From contig NZ_CP012697.1 of assembly GCF_001314225.1 (NCBI RefSeq), positions 2,852,001-2,916,000 on the forward strand: a DNA stretch of 64,000 nucleotides, written 5' to 3'. Of this stretch, positions 8,191 to 15,965 are shown one piece after another. Origin of the DNA: Microbacterium sp. No. 7. GTDB lineage: Bacteria > Actinomycetota > Actinomycetes > Actinomycetales > Microbacteriaceae. Numbering within the stretch: the first letter of the stretch is position 1; every line of letters starts with the position of its first letter. The notes under the pieces are model-generated. The model saw only the letters and a list, made by a program, of their open reading frames with translations. It was not told where the DNA came from and made no database searches. A program made the translations under genes and the position numbers.

Positions 8191-9723
8191 TCACTGCGCC
8201 GGCCGGTAGTTCCAGATCGAGGGCATGCCCTGCTCGACCTGCAGCTCGACGTCGACCTCGGCATTCGCGTAGTACGGGATCGCGGCGCGGAACCACGGGG
8301 CGAACCAGGCCTGCTCGACGATGTAGGCGTTGAGCTCCTTCGCCCTGGCGGCCGCGGTGGCCTCGTCGCCGAACTGGATCTCGCGGACCAGCTCGTTCAC
8401 CTTCGGGTCCTCGTAGCCGAACACGTTGGTCGCGGACGTCGGCGACAGGTACTGGTTGATCGCGACCCACGTCGACGGGGCGTTGAGCGAGTAGACGAAG
8501 GACGAGAACTCGCCCGAGAGCATGTCCCACGCGTCGGCCGGCGAGAGCTCGGTGATCTCGACCGTGATGCCGACGGCGGCGAGCTGCTCCTTGAGCACGG
8601 CCTTCATCGCGGGATCGGCGTTGCTGATCAGCGCGAGGCTGAACGTCGGGTTCGCGATCCCGCTCTCCGCGACCAGCTGCTTCGCCTTCTCGGGGTCGTA
8701 CGGATACCGGTCGTCCAGCGCGGCGTCGAAGGCCGTCGAGCTCGACGAGAAGATCTGCGTCGTCTGCGTGCCGGCGCCCAGATAGATCTGCTCCAGAACC
8801 GTGTCGGCGTCGATCGCGTGATTGATCGCCTGACGGATGCGCACGTCGCCGAGGTCCGGCGACATCTTGCCGGCGCGGTCGGCGAGCGTGATGCCGAAGT
8901 AGTCGAGGTCCTGCAGGTGCGGCACCAGTCCGGCGCCCTCGACCTGGGCCATCGACTTCGGGTCGACGCGCGCGGCGTCGACCTGGCCGCTGATGAGCGC
9001 GTTGACGCGTGCCGTGACGTCACCGATCACCTTGATGACGATCTTGTCGTAGTGCTGCAGCGACGGGTCCCAGTAGTCCTCGTTCTTGACGTAGGTGTAC
9101 TGCGCGCCGACGCTCGTCGCAGCCGCGTCGAGCGTGTAGGGCCCGCTGCCGACCGGCATGGTCTTGATCGCGTCGGTGCCGAGCGCGGCAGGGCTGCCCA
9201 TGTAGCCGGCCGCGCCGCTGAGGTAGATCTCCATCGCGGGCTCGGGCTCGGACAGGCGGATGGCGATCGAGTGCTCGCCGGTGACCTCCGCCGACGTCAT
9301 GCGCGCGAGCCAGAACGCCTGGGCGCCCCCGCCGTCGCGGAAGTGCTCGAGGTTCGCCTTCGCGGCCTCCGCGTCGAAGGCCGCGCCGTCGGTGAAGGTC
9401 ACGTCGTCGCGCAGCTCGAGCGAGAGCGTGAGCCTGTCGTCGCTGAGCTCCCACGACGTGGCGAGCATCGGCGCGAACGAGCCGTCGGGCAGGCGCCGGA
9501 TGAGCGAGTCGTAGACGGGCTGGTAGTACTGCGGCATGTCGCCCTCGAACGCGAACGCAGGGTCGAACGACTGCGGCTCGACCTCCTGCGCGAGGGTGAG
9601 GGTCGCCGAGCCCGCGGCAGGTGCGGAGCCGCCTCCGCCGCCGTCGCCTCCACCGCCGGAGCAGCCGGTGAGGATGAGCGCCACCGCGACGGCCGCGGCG
9701 ACGAGTGTGCGTCGAAACTTCAT
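8191..9723 (-). CDS. ABC transporter substrate-binding protein, family 5 (peptide/nickel type), lipoprotein
   Basis: A 510-residue extracellular solute-binding protein. It starts MKFRRTLVAAAVAVALIL with lipobox LTGC and a Gly-rich linker, typical for Gram-positive lipoproteins. The body has the SBP_bac_5 pattern: SLELRDDVTFTDGAAFDAEA, DVRIRQAINHAIDADTVLEQIYLG (family R-x-A-x-x-x-A-I-D) and YPYDPEKAKQLVAESG. It binds peptides or other oligomeric nutrients for an ABC importer, but no permease or ATPase genes are adjacent, so it is an orphan binding protein or uses a transporter elsewhere. The tetR gene lies divergently upstream; control by that regulator is plausible. Confidence 0.9.
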   Translation of the reverse strand: MKFRRTLVAAAVAVALILTGCSGGGGDGGGGGSAPAAGSATLTLAQEVEPQSFDPAFAFEGDMPQYYQPVYDSLIRRLPDGSFAPMLATSWELSDDRLTLSLELRDDVTFTDGAAFDAEAAKANLEHFRDGGGAQAFWLARMTSAEVTGEHSIAIRLSEPEPAMEIYLSGAAGYMGSPAALGTDAIKTMPVGSGPYTLDAAATSVGAQYTYVKNEDYWDPSLQHYDKIVIKVIGDVTARVNALISGQVDAARVDPKSMAQVEGAGLVPHLQDLDYFGITLADRAGKMSPDLGDVRIRQAINHAIDADTVLEQIYLGAGTQTTQIFSSSSTAFDAALDDRYPYDPEKAKQLVAESGIANPTFSLALISNADPAMKAVLKEQLAAVGITVEITELSPADAWDMLSGEFSSFVYSLNAPSTWVAINQYLSPTSATNVFGYEDPKVNELVREIQFGDEATAAARAKELNAYIVEQAWFAPWFRAAIPYYANAEVDVELQVEQGMPSIWNYRPAQ

Positions 9724-9847
9724 CGTTCTCCTTAACGGAAAGAGTGCTGTCGATCCGCGTCGGGCGCTCGCGGAGGGACCTCTGGCAGGGGTCGGGGCGG
9801 ACCTCGTCGCCCGCTCGACACGACGAGGGTATCACGAACTTCGATCA

Positions 9848-9867
9848 CCTGATACATTTTCATCAGG
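9848..9867. promoter_or_regulatory. Candidate TetR operator (CCTGAT...ATCAGG dyad)
   Basis: The dyad CCTGATACATTTTCATCAGG lies in the gap between the divergent binding-protein and tetR genes and abuts the tetR Shine-Dalgarno. Six-base arms are perfect. On the minus strand it reads GAAAATGTATCAGG, resembling the A-rich GTATC sites at 5152 and 6921. Likely autoregulatory site, by analogy with TetR systems. Confidence 0.45.
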
Positions 9868-9876
9868 AGGAGCATC

Positions 9877-10557
9877 GTGACGAGCGCGATAATCAAGGGC
9901 AGCGACGCAACGCACCGACCGCATGGCGGAGAACCGGGAGTGACGATGACCGAGCAGTCCGCACCGACGAGACGACGCGGCCCCTACGCGAAGACGAAGG
10001 CCAAGCGGGAGTCGATCATCGACGCCGCGCTGGAGGTGTTCGCCGAGGCCGGCTACTACGCGGGCTCACTGCGCGACATCGCGGCCAAGGCCGACATCAG
10101 CGAGGCCAGCATCTTCCACCACTTCCCCAACAAGGCCTCGCTCCTGCTCGCGGCGCTGGAGAAGAACGACCAGGTGGCCTACGGGACCATCCAGGATCCG
10201 CGGAACATCGACTTCCTGCACGGCGTCGCGCACCTCACCGAGGAGCTGCCGAAGAAGCCCGGGCACGTCGAGATGTACCTGAGGCTCGCCGCCGAGGCGA
10301 CGGCGCCGAGCCATCCGGCGCACGACTACATCGCGAAGCGACGCGATGCCGACCGTGAGACGCTCGTCGAGATCTTCACCCGCTACGACCGCGAGGGACG
10401 GTACCGCAGCACGCTGCCCTATCGCGACGCGGCGACGCTCCTGATCGCCGTCTACCACGGCATCCAGCTGCAGTGGCTGCTCAACACCGAGGCCGTGGAC
10501 ATCCCCGCCCTGTTCCGGCACCAGCTGGAGCTGTTCGTCGACCTCGACCGCGAGTGA
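9877..10557 (+). CDS. TetR/AcrR family transcriptional regulator
   Basis: A 226-residue repressor of the TetR family. The N-terminal helix-turn-helix is clear: IIDAALEVFAEAGYYAGSLRDIAAKADISEASIFHHFPNK, shown here only as the recognised pattern spanning residues about 45-85. The C-terminal ligand-binding domain is all-helical and unassigned. A GTG at 9877 has AGGAGG six bases upstream; a later GTG/ATG pair at 9940/9946 would trim the unusual N-terminal tail. It lies between the ABC binding-protein gene (divergent) and the zinc dehydrogenase (48 bp downstream, same strand), so these and perhaps the TRAP cluster are its probable targets. Confidence 0.9.
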   Translation: MTSAIIKGSDATHRPHGGEPGVTMTEQSAPTRRRGPYAKTKAKRESIIDAALEVFAEAGYYAGSLRDIAAKADISEASIFHHFPNKASLLLAALEKNDQVAYGTIQDPRNIDFLHGVAHLTEELPKKPGHVEMYLRLAAEATAPSHPAHDYIAKRRDADRETLVEIFTRYDREGRYRSTLPYRDAATLLIAVYHGIQLQWLLNTEAVDIPALFRHQLELFVDLDRE

Positions 10558-10605
10558 CCCGCCCGTCCGGACCCCCGGCCCCCTCCTGAGAAACGAGTCA
10601 GCACG

Positions 10606-11643
10606 ATGAACGACGCCCTCCCCGCCACCTCGCGCACCAGCATCCTGAACGGTGCCGGGACCCTCGCGATCGAAGACCGCCCTGTTCCCCGGCCCGCGGC
10701 CGGAGAGGTGCTCGTCGAGGTGGCCGCCGTCGGCGTGTGCGGCTCCGACGTGCACTACTACCGCCACGGGGGCATCGGCGACTTCCGCGTCGAGTCGCCC
10801 CTCGTGCTGGGCCACGAGGCGAGCGGTCGCATCCGCGCCGTCGGCGAGGGCGTGGCGGCCGACCGGATCGGCGAGCGCGTCTCGATCGAGCCGCAGCGGC
10901 ACTGCCGCCGCTGCGCGCAGTGCCTCGCCGGGCGGTACAACCTGTGCCCCGCGATGGAGTTCTACGCCACTCCCCCGATCGACGGCGCCTTCACCGGCTT
11001 CGTCACGATCCTCGCGGAGTTCGCCCACGCCCTGCCTGACGCCGTCTCCGACGAGGCGGGCGCCCTGCTCGAGCCGCTGTCGGTCGCGATCGCGACCATG
11101 CGCAAGGCGGGCATCGCGCCCGGGTCGCGCGTGCTCATCGCGGGCGCGGGGCCCATCGGCATCATCTGCGCGCAGACCGCACGGGCGTTCGGAGCCTCGG
11201 AGATCATCGTCAGCGACCTCGTCGCGGAGCGCCGCGAGCGCGCCCTGTCGTACGGCGCGACCTCGGCGATCGATCCCGCCGAGACCGACATCGCGCGAGC
11301 GGGCCTCGCCGTCGACGCGTTCGTCGACGCGTGCGGCGTGCCCACGGCGGTCGACGCGGGCATCCGCGCCGTCGGCCCCGCCGGCGTCGCCGTGCTCGTC
11401 GGTCTTGGCAGCCCGACGATGCCCCTGCCGGTCGCGCACATCCAGAACTTCGAGATCGTCGTCACGGGCGTCTTCCGCTACGCGAACACCTGGCCGCTCG
11501 CGATCGAGCTCGTCGCGCGCGGCCTCGTCGACCTCGACACGCTCGTGACCGGGCGGTACGGCCTCGACGCGGTCGCCGAGGCCCTCGAGAGCGACAGCGA
11601 CCCGGCGAGCCTCAAGTCGGTCGTCTACCCCGGCCGGGGCTGA
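10606..11643 (+). CDS. Zinc-dependent alcohol dehydrogenase, sorbitol/xylitol dehydrogenase-like
   Basis: A 345-residue medium-chain dehydrogenase. Catalytic zinc ligands are Cys45 (GVCGSD), His70-Glu71 (LGHEA), and the structural zinc loop has four cysteines in CRRCAQCLAGRYNLC. The Rossmann motif GAGPIGIICAQTARAFG follows. The sequence VHYYRHGGIGDFRV is characteristic of polyol dehydrogenases (sorbitol, xylitol, L-idonate). It oxidises a secondary alcohol with NAD. It follows the tetR gene by 48 bp on the same strand and is probably co-transcribed. The polyol substrate is inferred from family similarity only. Confidence 0.88.
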   Translation: MNDALPATSRTSILNGAGTLAIEDRPVPRPAAGEVLVEVAAVGVCGSDVHYYRHGGIGDFRVESPLVLGHEASGRIRAVGEGVAADRIGERVSIEPQRHCRRCAQCLAGRYNLCPAMEFYATPPIDGAFTGFVTILAEFAHALPDAVSDEAGALLEPLSVAIATMRKAGIAPGSRVLIAGAGPIGIICAQTARAFGASEIIVSDLVAERRERALSYGATSAIDPAETDIARAGLAVDAFVDACGVPTAVDAGIRAVGPAGVAVLVGLGSPTMPLPVAHIQNFEIVVTGVFRYANTWPLAIELVARGLVDLDTLVTGRYGLDAVAEALESDSDPASLKSVVYPGRG

Positions 11644-11675
11644 TCCGGCGAGGGTGCGTCCGACCCGTCTTGGAA

Positions 11676-11705
11676 TTGTCATATTGCAATTTGTTTATAT
11701 ATGTG
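11676..11705 (+). promoter_or_regulatory. Promoter/operator region of the arsR-type gene
   Basis: An AT-rich stretch begins TTGTCATATTGCAA and ends TTTATATATGTGA. TTGTCA could be a -35 and TATATG a -10 with a 16-bp spacer; TCATAT and ATATGTGA also form a loose inverted repeat like ArsR/SmtB operators. Only 13 bp separate it from the ATG at 11719. Confidence 0.45.
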
Positions 11706-11718
11706 ATGGGGTGAAGAC

Positions 11719-12063
11719 ATGGACGCGGAGCCCGGGCTGGTCGAGGCGGCGCAGCTGTTCAAGGTGCTCGGCAACGAGTCACGGCTCTGGCTGCTGCGCC
11801 TGATCGGCGACGAGCCGCGCACGGTGGGGGCACTCACGGAGGCGACCGGCATGTCGCAGCCGCTCGTGTCGCAGCACCTGCGCACGCTGCGCCAGGCGGG
11901 GCTCGTCTCGGCGAGCCGCGCCGGCAAGGAGGTCGTGTACCGCCTCGACGACCTGCACGTCGCGCACGTCGTCGCCGACGCCCTGGCCCACGTCCGAGAG
12001 CCCGCCGCAGGCGGGGTCGCGAACGAGGAACACCCCTCACGGCAACAGAAGGAGACAGCATGA
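11719..12063 (+). CDS. ArsR/SmtB family metal-responsive repressor
   Basis: A 114-residue winged-helix regulator. The pattern AAQLFKVLGNESRLWLLRLI, then LTEATGMSQPLVSQHLRTLRQAGLV and GKEVVYRLDDLHVAHVV matches the ArsR/SmtB family; the terminal helix with D-x-H-V-A-H-V supplies the alpha-5 metal-binding residues often seen in zinc sensors. No cysteine pair of the ArsR alpha-3 type is present in the recognition helix, which favours zinc or a similar metal over arsenic (inference). The stop overlaps the ATG of the His-rich peptide gene as ATGA, so the two are translationally coupled. Confidence 0.9.
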   Translation: MDAEPGLVEAAQLFKVLGNESRLWLLRLIGDEPRTVGALTEATGMSQPLVSQHLRTLRQAGLVSASRAGKEVVYRLDDLHVAHVVADALAHVREPAAGGVANEEHPSRQQKETA

Positions 12064-12218
12064 CCACCGCAGAGCACACCGCCGCCGAGCACACGACGGC
12101 CGAGCACGAGCACGGCGCCGCGTGCGGCCACGAGGCCGTCGCACACGGCGACCACGTGGACTATGTCCACGACGGCCACAAGCACGCGGCACACGGCGAC
12201 CACTACGACGAGCACTGA
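12060..12218 (+). CDS. Small His-rich metal-binding peptide (52 aa)
   Basis: A 52-residue protein with 13 histidines, one cysteine and many Asp/Glu residues. The second half repeats H-G-D-H, D-G-H-K-H and H-G-D-H-Y-D-E-H, the sort of composition seen in zinc-binding tails and in small actinobacterial proteins that often follow ArsR genes. There is no signal peptide, so it is cytoplasmic. The ATG overlaps the upstream arsR stop (ATGA), giving near-obligate co-expression. A zinc buffer or chaperone role is inference. The gene is short but its composition, coupling and clean stop support it. Confidence 0.8.
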   Translation: MTTAEHTAAEHTTAEHEHGAACGHEAVAHGDHVDYVHDGHKHAAHGDHYDEH

Positions 12219-12243
12219 TCCCTCGCCGCGCCTCGCCCCTCCG

Positions 12244-12972
12244 CTACGCGCGCCCTGCCAGCCAGTGCGTCCCGTCGGCGAGCGGGGCGAGGCGCAGCCC
12301 TACCTCTCCGGCCTCCGCGGCGACGACCGCGGGGGCCGGATGCCGGTAGTCGCACTCCGCGGTGTCCTCGGTGAGCACGCGCTCGCCGTCGAGGCAGAGA
12401 TAGGTCGTGCGCCAGCGCATGACCTCGGCGTCCACGGGCCACGCCTCGGCGATGCCGCGGTACGTCAGCTCCCCGATCGTCGCGACGGTGAACGCGGACG
12501 GCTCGATCCTTCGCGGCCGCTCGGGTCGCGGCAGATCGAGCAGCGCCGCTCCGCCGGCCGGGAGCCGCACCGCGAGCTCGGCGAGCACCGCGGCCCGCTC
12601 CCCCGCGTCGAAGTGTCCGATCACGCCGAGGAGGAGCGCCCCGCCGATCCGCGCGGGCAGAGAGGCGGAGAAGAAGTCCTCGGGGCGCACGGTGACACGG
12701 GGATGCCAGTCGGGCCGCGCCGCGATCCTCGACAGCGCCAGGGAGCGCATCGCCCGGCTGGGCTCGAGGGCGAGCACCCGCGCTCCGGGAAGCAGGTCGA
12801 GGATCCGCGCCGCGTGCACGCCGGAGCCGGCGCCGACGTCGAGCACGGGGCCGGCCTCGGGCCGGAGGCGAGGGACGAGCTCGTCGATCGCGGCCAGCCG
12901 CGCCTCCCGCCCCGCGGCGGCGAAGAGGTCGTAGGCCGACGCCGCGGCCGCATACTCGTCACCGTCGCGCAC
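12244..12972 (-). CDS. Class I SAM-dependent methyltransferase
   Basis: A 242-residue methyltransferase. Motif I is VLDVGAGSGVHAARIL, followed by ALEPSRAM (acidic residue binding the SAM ribose) and a later LLGVIGHFDAGERAAVL; the AYDLFAAAGREARLAAIDELVP start is typical of small class I enzymes. The chosen GTG at 12972 has GGAGGT five bases upstream; a GTG at 12978 would leave no spacer. The substrate is unknown. A perfect 21-bp Zur/Fur-like palindrome lies 13 bp upstream, suggesting metal control. It converges with the arsR/His-rich pair 26 bp away. Confidence 0.82.
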   Translation of the reverse strand: MRDGDEYAAAASAYDLFAAAGREARLAAIDELVPRLRPEAGPVLDVGAGSGVHAARILDLLPGARVLALEPSRAMRSLALSRIAARPDWHPRVTVRPEDFFSASLPARIGGALLLGVIGHFDAGERAAVLAELAVRLPAGGAALLDLPRPERPRRIEPSAFTVATIGELTYRGIAEAWPVDAEVMRWRTTYLCLDGERVLTEDTAECDYRHPAPAVVAAEAGEVGLRLAPLADGTHWLAGRA

Positions 12973-12984
12973 ACCCACCTCCGA

Positions 12985-13005
12985 GCATGAGAATCATTCT
13001 CATGC
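12985..13005. promoter_or_regulatory. Zur/Fur-type operator before the methyltransferase
   Basis: GCATGAGAATCATTCTCATGC is a perfect palindrome around the C at 12995. Its core TGAGAATCATTCTCA fits the Fur-superfamily 7-1-7 pattern TGAnAATnATTnTCA, which in actinobacteria is typical of Zur boxes. It lies directly upstream of the methyltransferase start, so repression by a zinc- or iron-loaded regulator is the likely role. Confidence 0.7.
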
Positions 13006-13072
13006 TGTCGAGTGTAGTGCCCCCGCCTCGCGCCACCCGCCCTGGGCGCGAAGGCGCCACCGGGATCCGCGG

Positions 13073-13657
13073 TCAGGCGGGACCGGCCGCGGCGTCGATC
13101 ATGCGCTCGAGCGCCGCGCGCGCCTGCGCGGCGGGGAGGCGCGAGCTCAGCATGTGCACGCCGAGCCCCTCGGCGGCGGCCAGGAGCCCCGTCGCGGCGG
13201 GGAGCGGGTCGCCCGCACAGCCGGTCGCGCGAAGGAGCGCCGCCAGATGCTCGCGCAGGAGCGCGTTGCCCTCCTCCAGATGGACGGCCGCCTCGGGGTG
13301 CGTGGCCGCGAAGGCCTGGAACGCGAGCGCGACGCGGGCGTCGTCCTCCTCCGCCGCGTCGGCGGGCAGCAGGGCGCCGAGCAAGACTCCGAGGACCTGT
13401 CGCGGGGCGGGGTCGTCGCCGAGCCGCCCGAGCCGCTCCTCGATGCGCTCCTCGTACCGCGCGCTCGCCGCGCGCATCGCGAACCCCGTCATGGCGACCT
13501 TCGAGGGGAAGTAGTGCTGCACCATGCCGGCGGTGACACCGGCCTCGGCCGCGACGTGGCGCAGGCTGACCGCCTCGAGCCCGTCGCGCGCGACCACGCG
13601 CAGCAGCGCGGCGGCGATCTGCCGGCGGCGCTCCTCGTGATCGACGCGCTTCGGCAT
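13073..13657 (-). CDS. TetR family regulator, BetI-like
   Basis: A 194-residue TetR protein. The HTH is at the N-terminus (RRRQIAAALLRVVARDGL, then VSLRHVAAEAGVTAGMVQHYF), and the C-terminal part (ALLPADAAEEDDARVALAFQAFAATHPE) resembles the BetI C-terminal domain. It is divergent from the membrane protein at 13784. The gap contains the palindrome CATTGCATGTGCAATG, a probable operator for this repressor, plus one extra half-site. The ligand is unknown. Confidence 0.9.
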   Translation of the reverse strand: MPKRVDHEERRRQIAAALLRVVARDGLEAVSLRHVAAEAGVTAGMVQHYFPSKVAMTGFAMRAASARYEERIEERLGRLGDDPAPRQVLGVLLGALLPADAAEEDDARVALAFQAFAATHPEAAVHLEEGNALLREHLAALLRATGCAGDPLPAATGLLAAAEGLGVHMLSSRLPAAQARAALERMIDAAAGPA

Positions 13658-13711
13658 GCCGGAAGCCTTTCACATTGCAGTCGTATTGACAACGGTGGCA
13701 TCCGCCGTTTA

Positions 13712-13727
13712 CATTGCATGTGCAATG
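13712..13727. promoter_or_regulatory. TetR operator palindrome CATTGCA-TG-TGCAATG
   Basis: A perfect 7+2+7 palindrome in the divergent gap between the BetI-like tetR gene and the membrane-protein gene. A second CATTGCA half-site lies at about 13672, nearer the tetR start. This arrangement is typical of TetR autoregulation. Confidence 0.65.
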
Positions 13728-13783
13728 CAAAGAGCCGGGGCGTGCGATCGCGACGAGTGCCCGGCGATGAGAGGAGCCGCGCC

Positions 13784-14443
13784 ATGACGTCGACCGAGGC
13801 CTCCCCGCAGGCGCCGACGCGCGGCGCACGGATGCGGGCGCTGGTCGCGCGCGCCACCGCCATGGAGAAGGTCGTCTACACGAGCATCGCACGGGCGATC
13901 GCACGCCGTCCCGCCGTGCCCGCCGGCGCGCGAGGCTTCCGGTTCCACGCGCCGGTGCTCACGATCCTGTGGATCTTCATCGCCCTGTCCGCCGTCGAGC
14001 TCGTCGTGATCGACCTGATCGTGCACCGGTGGGTGATCGTCAGGATCGTCTGCCTCGTGATCGGCGTCTGGGGACTGATGTGGATGATCGGCGCGCTCTG
14101 CTCGTACCACATGCGCCCCCACACCGTCGGCCCCGAGGGCATCGAGATCCGCAACGGGTTCGACCTGAGCGTTCGGATCGGCTGGGACGACGTGCACTCC
14201 GTCGCGATCGCGACGCACACCTACGAGCCGAAGACGCCGAACGTCGTCGACGTCGGCGGCGACCGGAGAGCGCTCGTCGTCGGCATCCTGCACGAGACGA
14301 ACATCGAGATCGTCCTCGAGCGGCCCACCTCGATCACGCTGCCCGGGCTGCCCCCGAAGGGCGGCGAGCACGCCGTCGAGGTCGCGCGTCTGTGGGCCGA
14401 CGATCCGAAGGCCTTCCTGGCCGGGGTCGGGGAGCACCTCTGA
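13784..14443 (+). CDS. Two-helix membrane protein of unknown function
   Basis: A 219-residue protein. After a basic N-terminus of about 50 residues come two hydrophobic helices (about 55-77 and 86-106), separated by a short basic loop, and then a soluble domain with VGPEGIEIRNGFDLSVRIGWDDV, which looks like a bacterial PH-like sheet, and GVGEHL at the end. The start ATG 13784 has GAGGAG eight bases upstream; the frame remains open further upstream without support. It is divergent from a TetR gene across a palindromic operator, suggesting inducible expression. Function unknown. Confidence 0.75.
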   Translation: MTSTEASPQAPTRGARMRALVARATAMEKVVYTSIARAIARRPAVPAGARGFRFHAPVLTILWIFIALSAVELVVIDLIVHRWVIVRIVCLVIGVWGLMWMIGALCSYHMRPHTVGPEGIEIRNGFDLSVRIGWDDVHSVAIATHTYEPKTPNVVDVGGDRRALVVGILHETNIEIVLERPTSITLPGLPPKGGEHAVEVARLWADDPKAFLAGVGEHL

Positions 14444-14494
14444 CGACGAGCGCGGCGGCCCGATGCCACGGCGGCCGTGGCCGGCAAACGGAAA

Positions 14495-14531
14495 GGGCGG
14501 TCGCGACGAGCACCGCTCGACACGACCGCCC
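14495..14531 (-). terminator. Terminator of the cold-shock gene
   Basis: Nine-bp GC-rich stem (GGGCGGTCG / CGACCGCCC) with three mismatched bases, then five more pairs (CGAGC/GCTCG) and loop ACC. On the minus strand it ends in CCCTTT, 15 bp after the csp stop. Confidence 0.6.
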
Positions 14532-14545
14532 CGTCGAGGCGAGGG

Positions 14546-14749
14546 TCAGATCACCGTGATGTTGGCGGCCTGCATGCCCTTCTGGCCGCGCTCGGGCTCG
14601 AACTCGACCTTCTGGTTCTCCTCGAGGCTGCGGTAGCCGCTGCCGGTGATCGCGCTGAAGTGCGCGAACACGTCGGCGGAGCCGTCGTCGGGAGCGATGA
14701 ACCCGAAGCCCTTTTCGGCGTTGAACCATTTGACGGTGCCAGTGGCCAT
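14546..14749 (-). CDS. cspA: Cold-shock protein, CspA family
   Basis: A 67-residue cold-shock domain protein: [15 protein letters not shown] with RNP1 (KGFGFI), DVFAHFSAI with RNP2 (DVFAHF), and [18 protein letters not shown]. It binds single-stranded RNA/DNA and acts as an RNA chaperone. ATG 14749 has AAGGA eight bases upstream. The frame stays open for another 294 bp upstream to a GTG at 15043, so a longer in-frame product is possible (see the next entry). Several strong hairpins lie in the upstream leader, as is usual for csp mRNAs. Confidence 0.95.
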   Translation of the reverse strand: MATGTVKWFNAEKGFGFIAPDDGSADVFAHFSAITGSGYRSLEENQKVEFEPERGQKGMQAANITVI

Positions 14750-15043
14750 GACGTCATTCCTTCTTTGCTGAGGACCACGGGAGTGATCCGTGAATCCGCG
14801 ACGACGCCGCCGCGGGGTATGGGGGGCGCCGCGCGGCGCGCGCTTCGCGGACGCGGTCGCCGGCGCGTGCAGCGCGTCGCGTGCGGCATCCAGCGATGCC
14901 GCGGTCGCGATGGGATGCCCGTGAGCGTCGTGCGTCACGTAGCGGTCGCCGTCTGCGGCGATGAAGCCGGCGAACTCGCCGGCCACCGTGGCGACGTGGA
15001 CGTCGGCGGCGGCCTGACGCCAGACGGCGTTCGGGGGTGTCAC
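14750..15043 (-). other. Open frame joined to cspA; possible small protein or N-terminal extension
   Basis: From a GTG at 15043 the minus-strand frame runs without stop into the cspA start. It encodes about 98 residues, of which the first 60 look protein-like ([19 protein letters not shown], then [12 protein letters not shown] and [14 protein letters not shown]), and the last 30 are basic and low-complexity. It could be a small protein whose stop codon was lost, an extended Csp isoform, or untranslated leader. No Shine-Dalgarno precedes the GTG. Confidence 0.35.
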
Positions 15044-15271
15044 GAGGAGGGAGGGAGAAGAGATACAGAACCAATCAAGAGAGGCGAATGTCCGCCCGAG
15101 CAGATGCTCGGGCCGGGAAGCCGGCCTGGAGATGAGTCTCCAGCAGAAACACAACTTCACATACCTACGGGAACAACACTACCGCATGACCGGCGCGACG
15201 GGGCCGACCGGTCTCGTTCCCGCGGAGACGCCGCGTCCACCAAGCAGAGGGACGGGGATGCCGCCGCCCCG
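15044..15271 (-). promoter_or_regulatory. Structured leader/promoter region of cspA
   Basis: This gap holds two stable hairpins: GCCCGAGCA / TGCTCGGGC (15094-15113) and CTGGAGA-TGAG-TCTCCAG (15126-15143). On the minus strand both lie in the predicted 5' leader of the csp transcript. Cold-shock mRNAs often have long structured leaders; temperature-dependent folding is inferred. Confidence 0.4.
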
Positions 15272-15895
15272 TCAGCGGACCGCGTACGCCCGCAGGAAGG
15301 CCTCGAAGCCGGCATCCACCGACTCGCCGATGAGCCGCTCGTCACCGGGGGCCGTCCCCCCGACGGTGAGCTCCGGGAGCTGCGCCTGCGTGAGCGCGAT
15401 GAAGTGCCGGGCCGCGGCCGCGGGGTCGTCGACGTCGAGCAGGCCGGCGTTGCCGAGCATGGCGAGCCTGCCGGCGAGCGCCTCGCGGATCGGCTCGGCG
15501 CCGGCGCGGCGCACCTCTTCGAACACCGTCGGGTCGCGCCTGCTCTCGGCCAGCACGAGACGGGACAGGGATGCCGCACAGCCCTCGCGCCCGCAGCGGC
15601 TGAGCGCGAGCGCCAGCGTCCGCAGGCTGTCACGCCACCTCTCCGGATGCGTGTCCAGCGCGACGACCGCCTCGTAGGACGCCTCGTTCACCTGGCGGGC
15701 GATGTCGGACATCGTCTCGCGGAACAGCCGCTCCTTGTTGCCGAAGTACGTGTACACCGTGGGCTTGGAGACACCGGCGGCCGCGGCGATCGCGTCGACG
15801 CTCGCACGCTCGTATCCGTGCTCGCCGAACACCGGGCCCGCGGCATCGAGGATCGCCCGGCGCTTGTCGGTGCGCGCGATCGCCTGTGCCAGCAT
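15272..15895 (-). CDS. TetR/AcrR family regulator
   Basis: A 207-residue TetR repressor. HTH: RRAILDAAGPVFGEHGY, then VDAIAAAAGVSKPTVYTYFGNKERLF. The C-terminal domain, with the conserved LSRLVLAESRRDPTVFEEVRRAG pattern, belongs to the AefR-like/TetR_C_7 group that commonly controls multidrug exporters. It is divergent from the MFS pump at 15966 with 70 bp between; the gap holds CTACACGGTTTAGTAG, a CTA...TAG dyad that could be the operator. Confidence 0.9.
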   Translation of the reverse strand: MLAQAIARTDKRRAILDAAGPVFGEHGYERASVDAIAAAAGVSKPTVYTYFGNKERLFRETMSDIARQVNEASYEAVVALDTHPERWRDSLRTLALALSRCGREGCAASLSRLVLAESRRDPTVFEEVRRAGAEPIREALAGRLAMLGNAGLLDVDDPAAAARHFIALTQAQLPELTVGGTAPGDERLIGESVDAGFEAFLRAYAVR

Positions 15896-15965
15896 GAGGA
15901 CACATTACCAGTTCTTACGCGTTCGATCTTGTTTTTAACTACACGGTTTAGTAGCTTTCTTTGCC

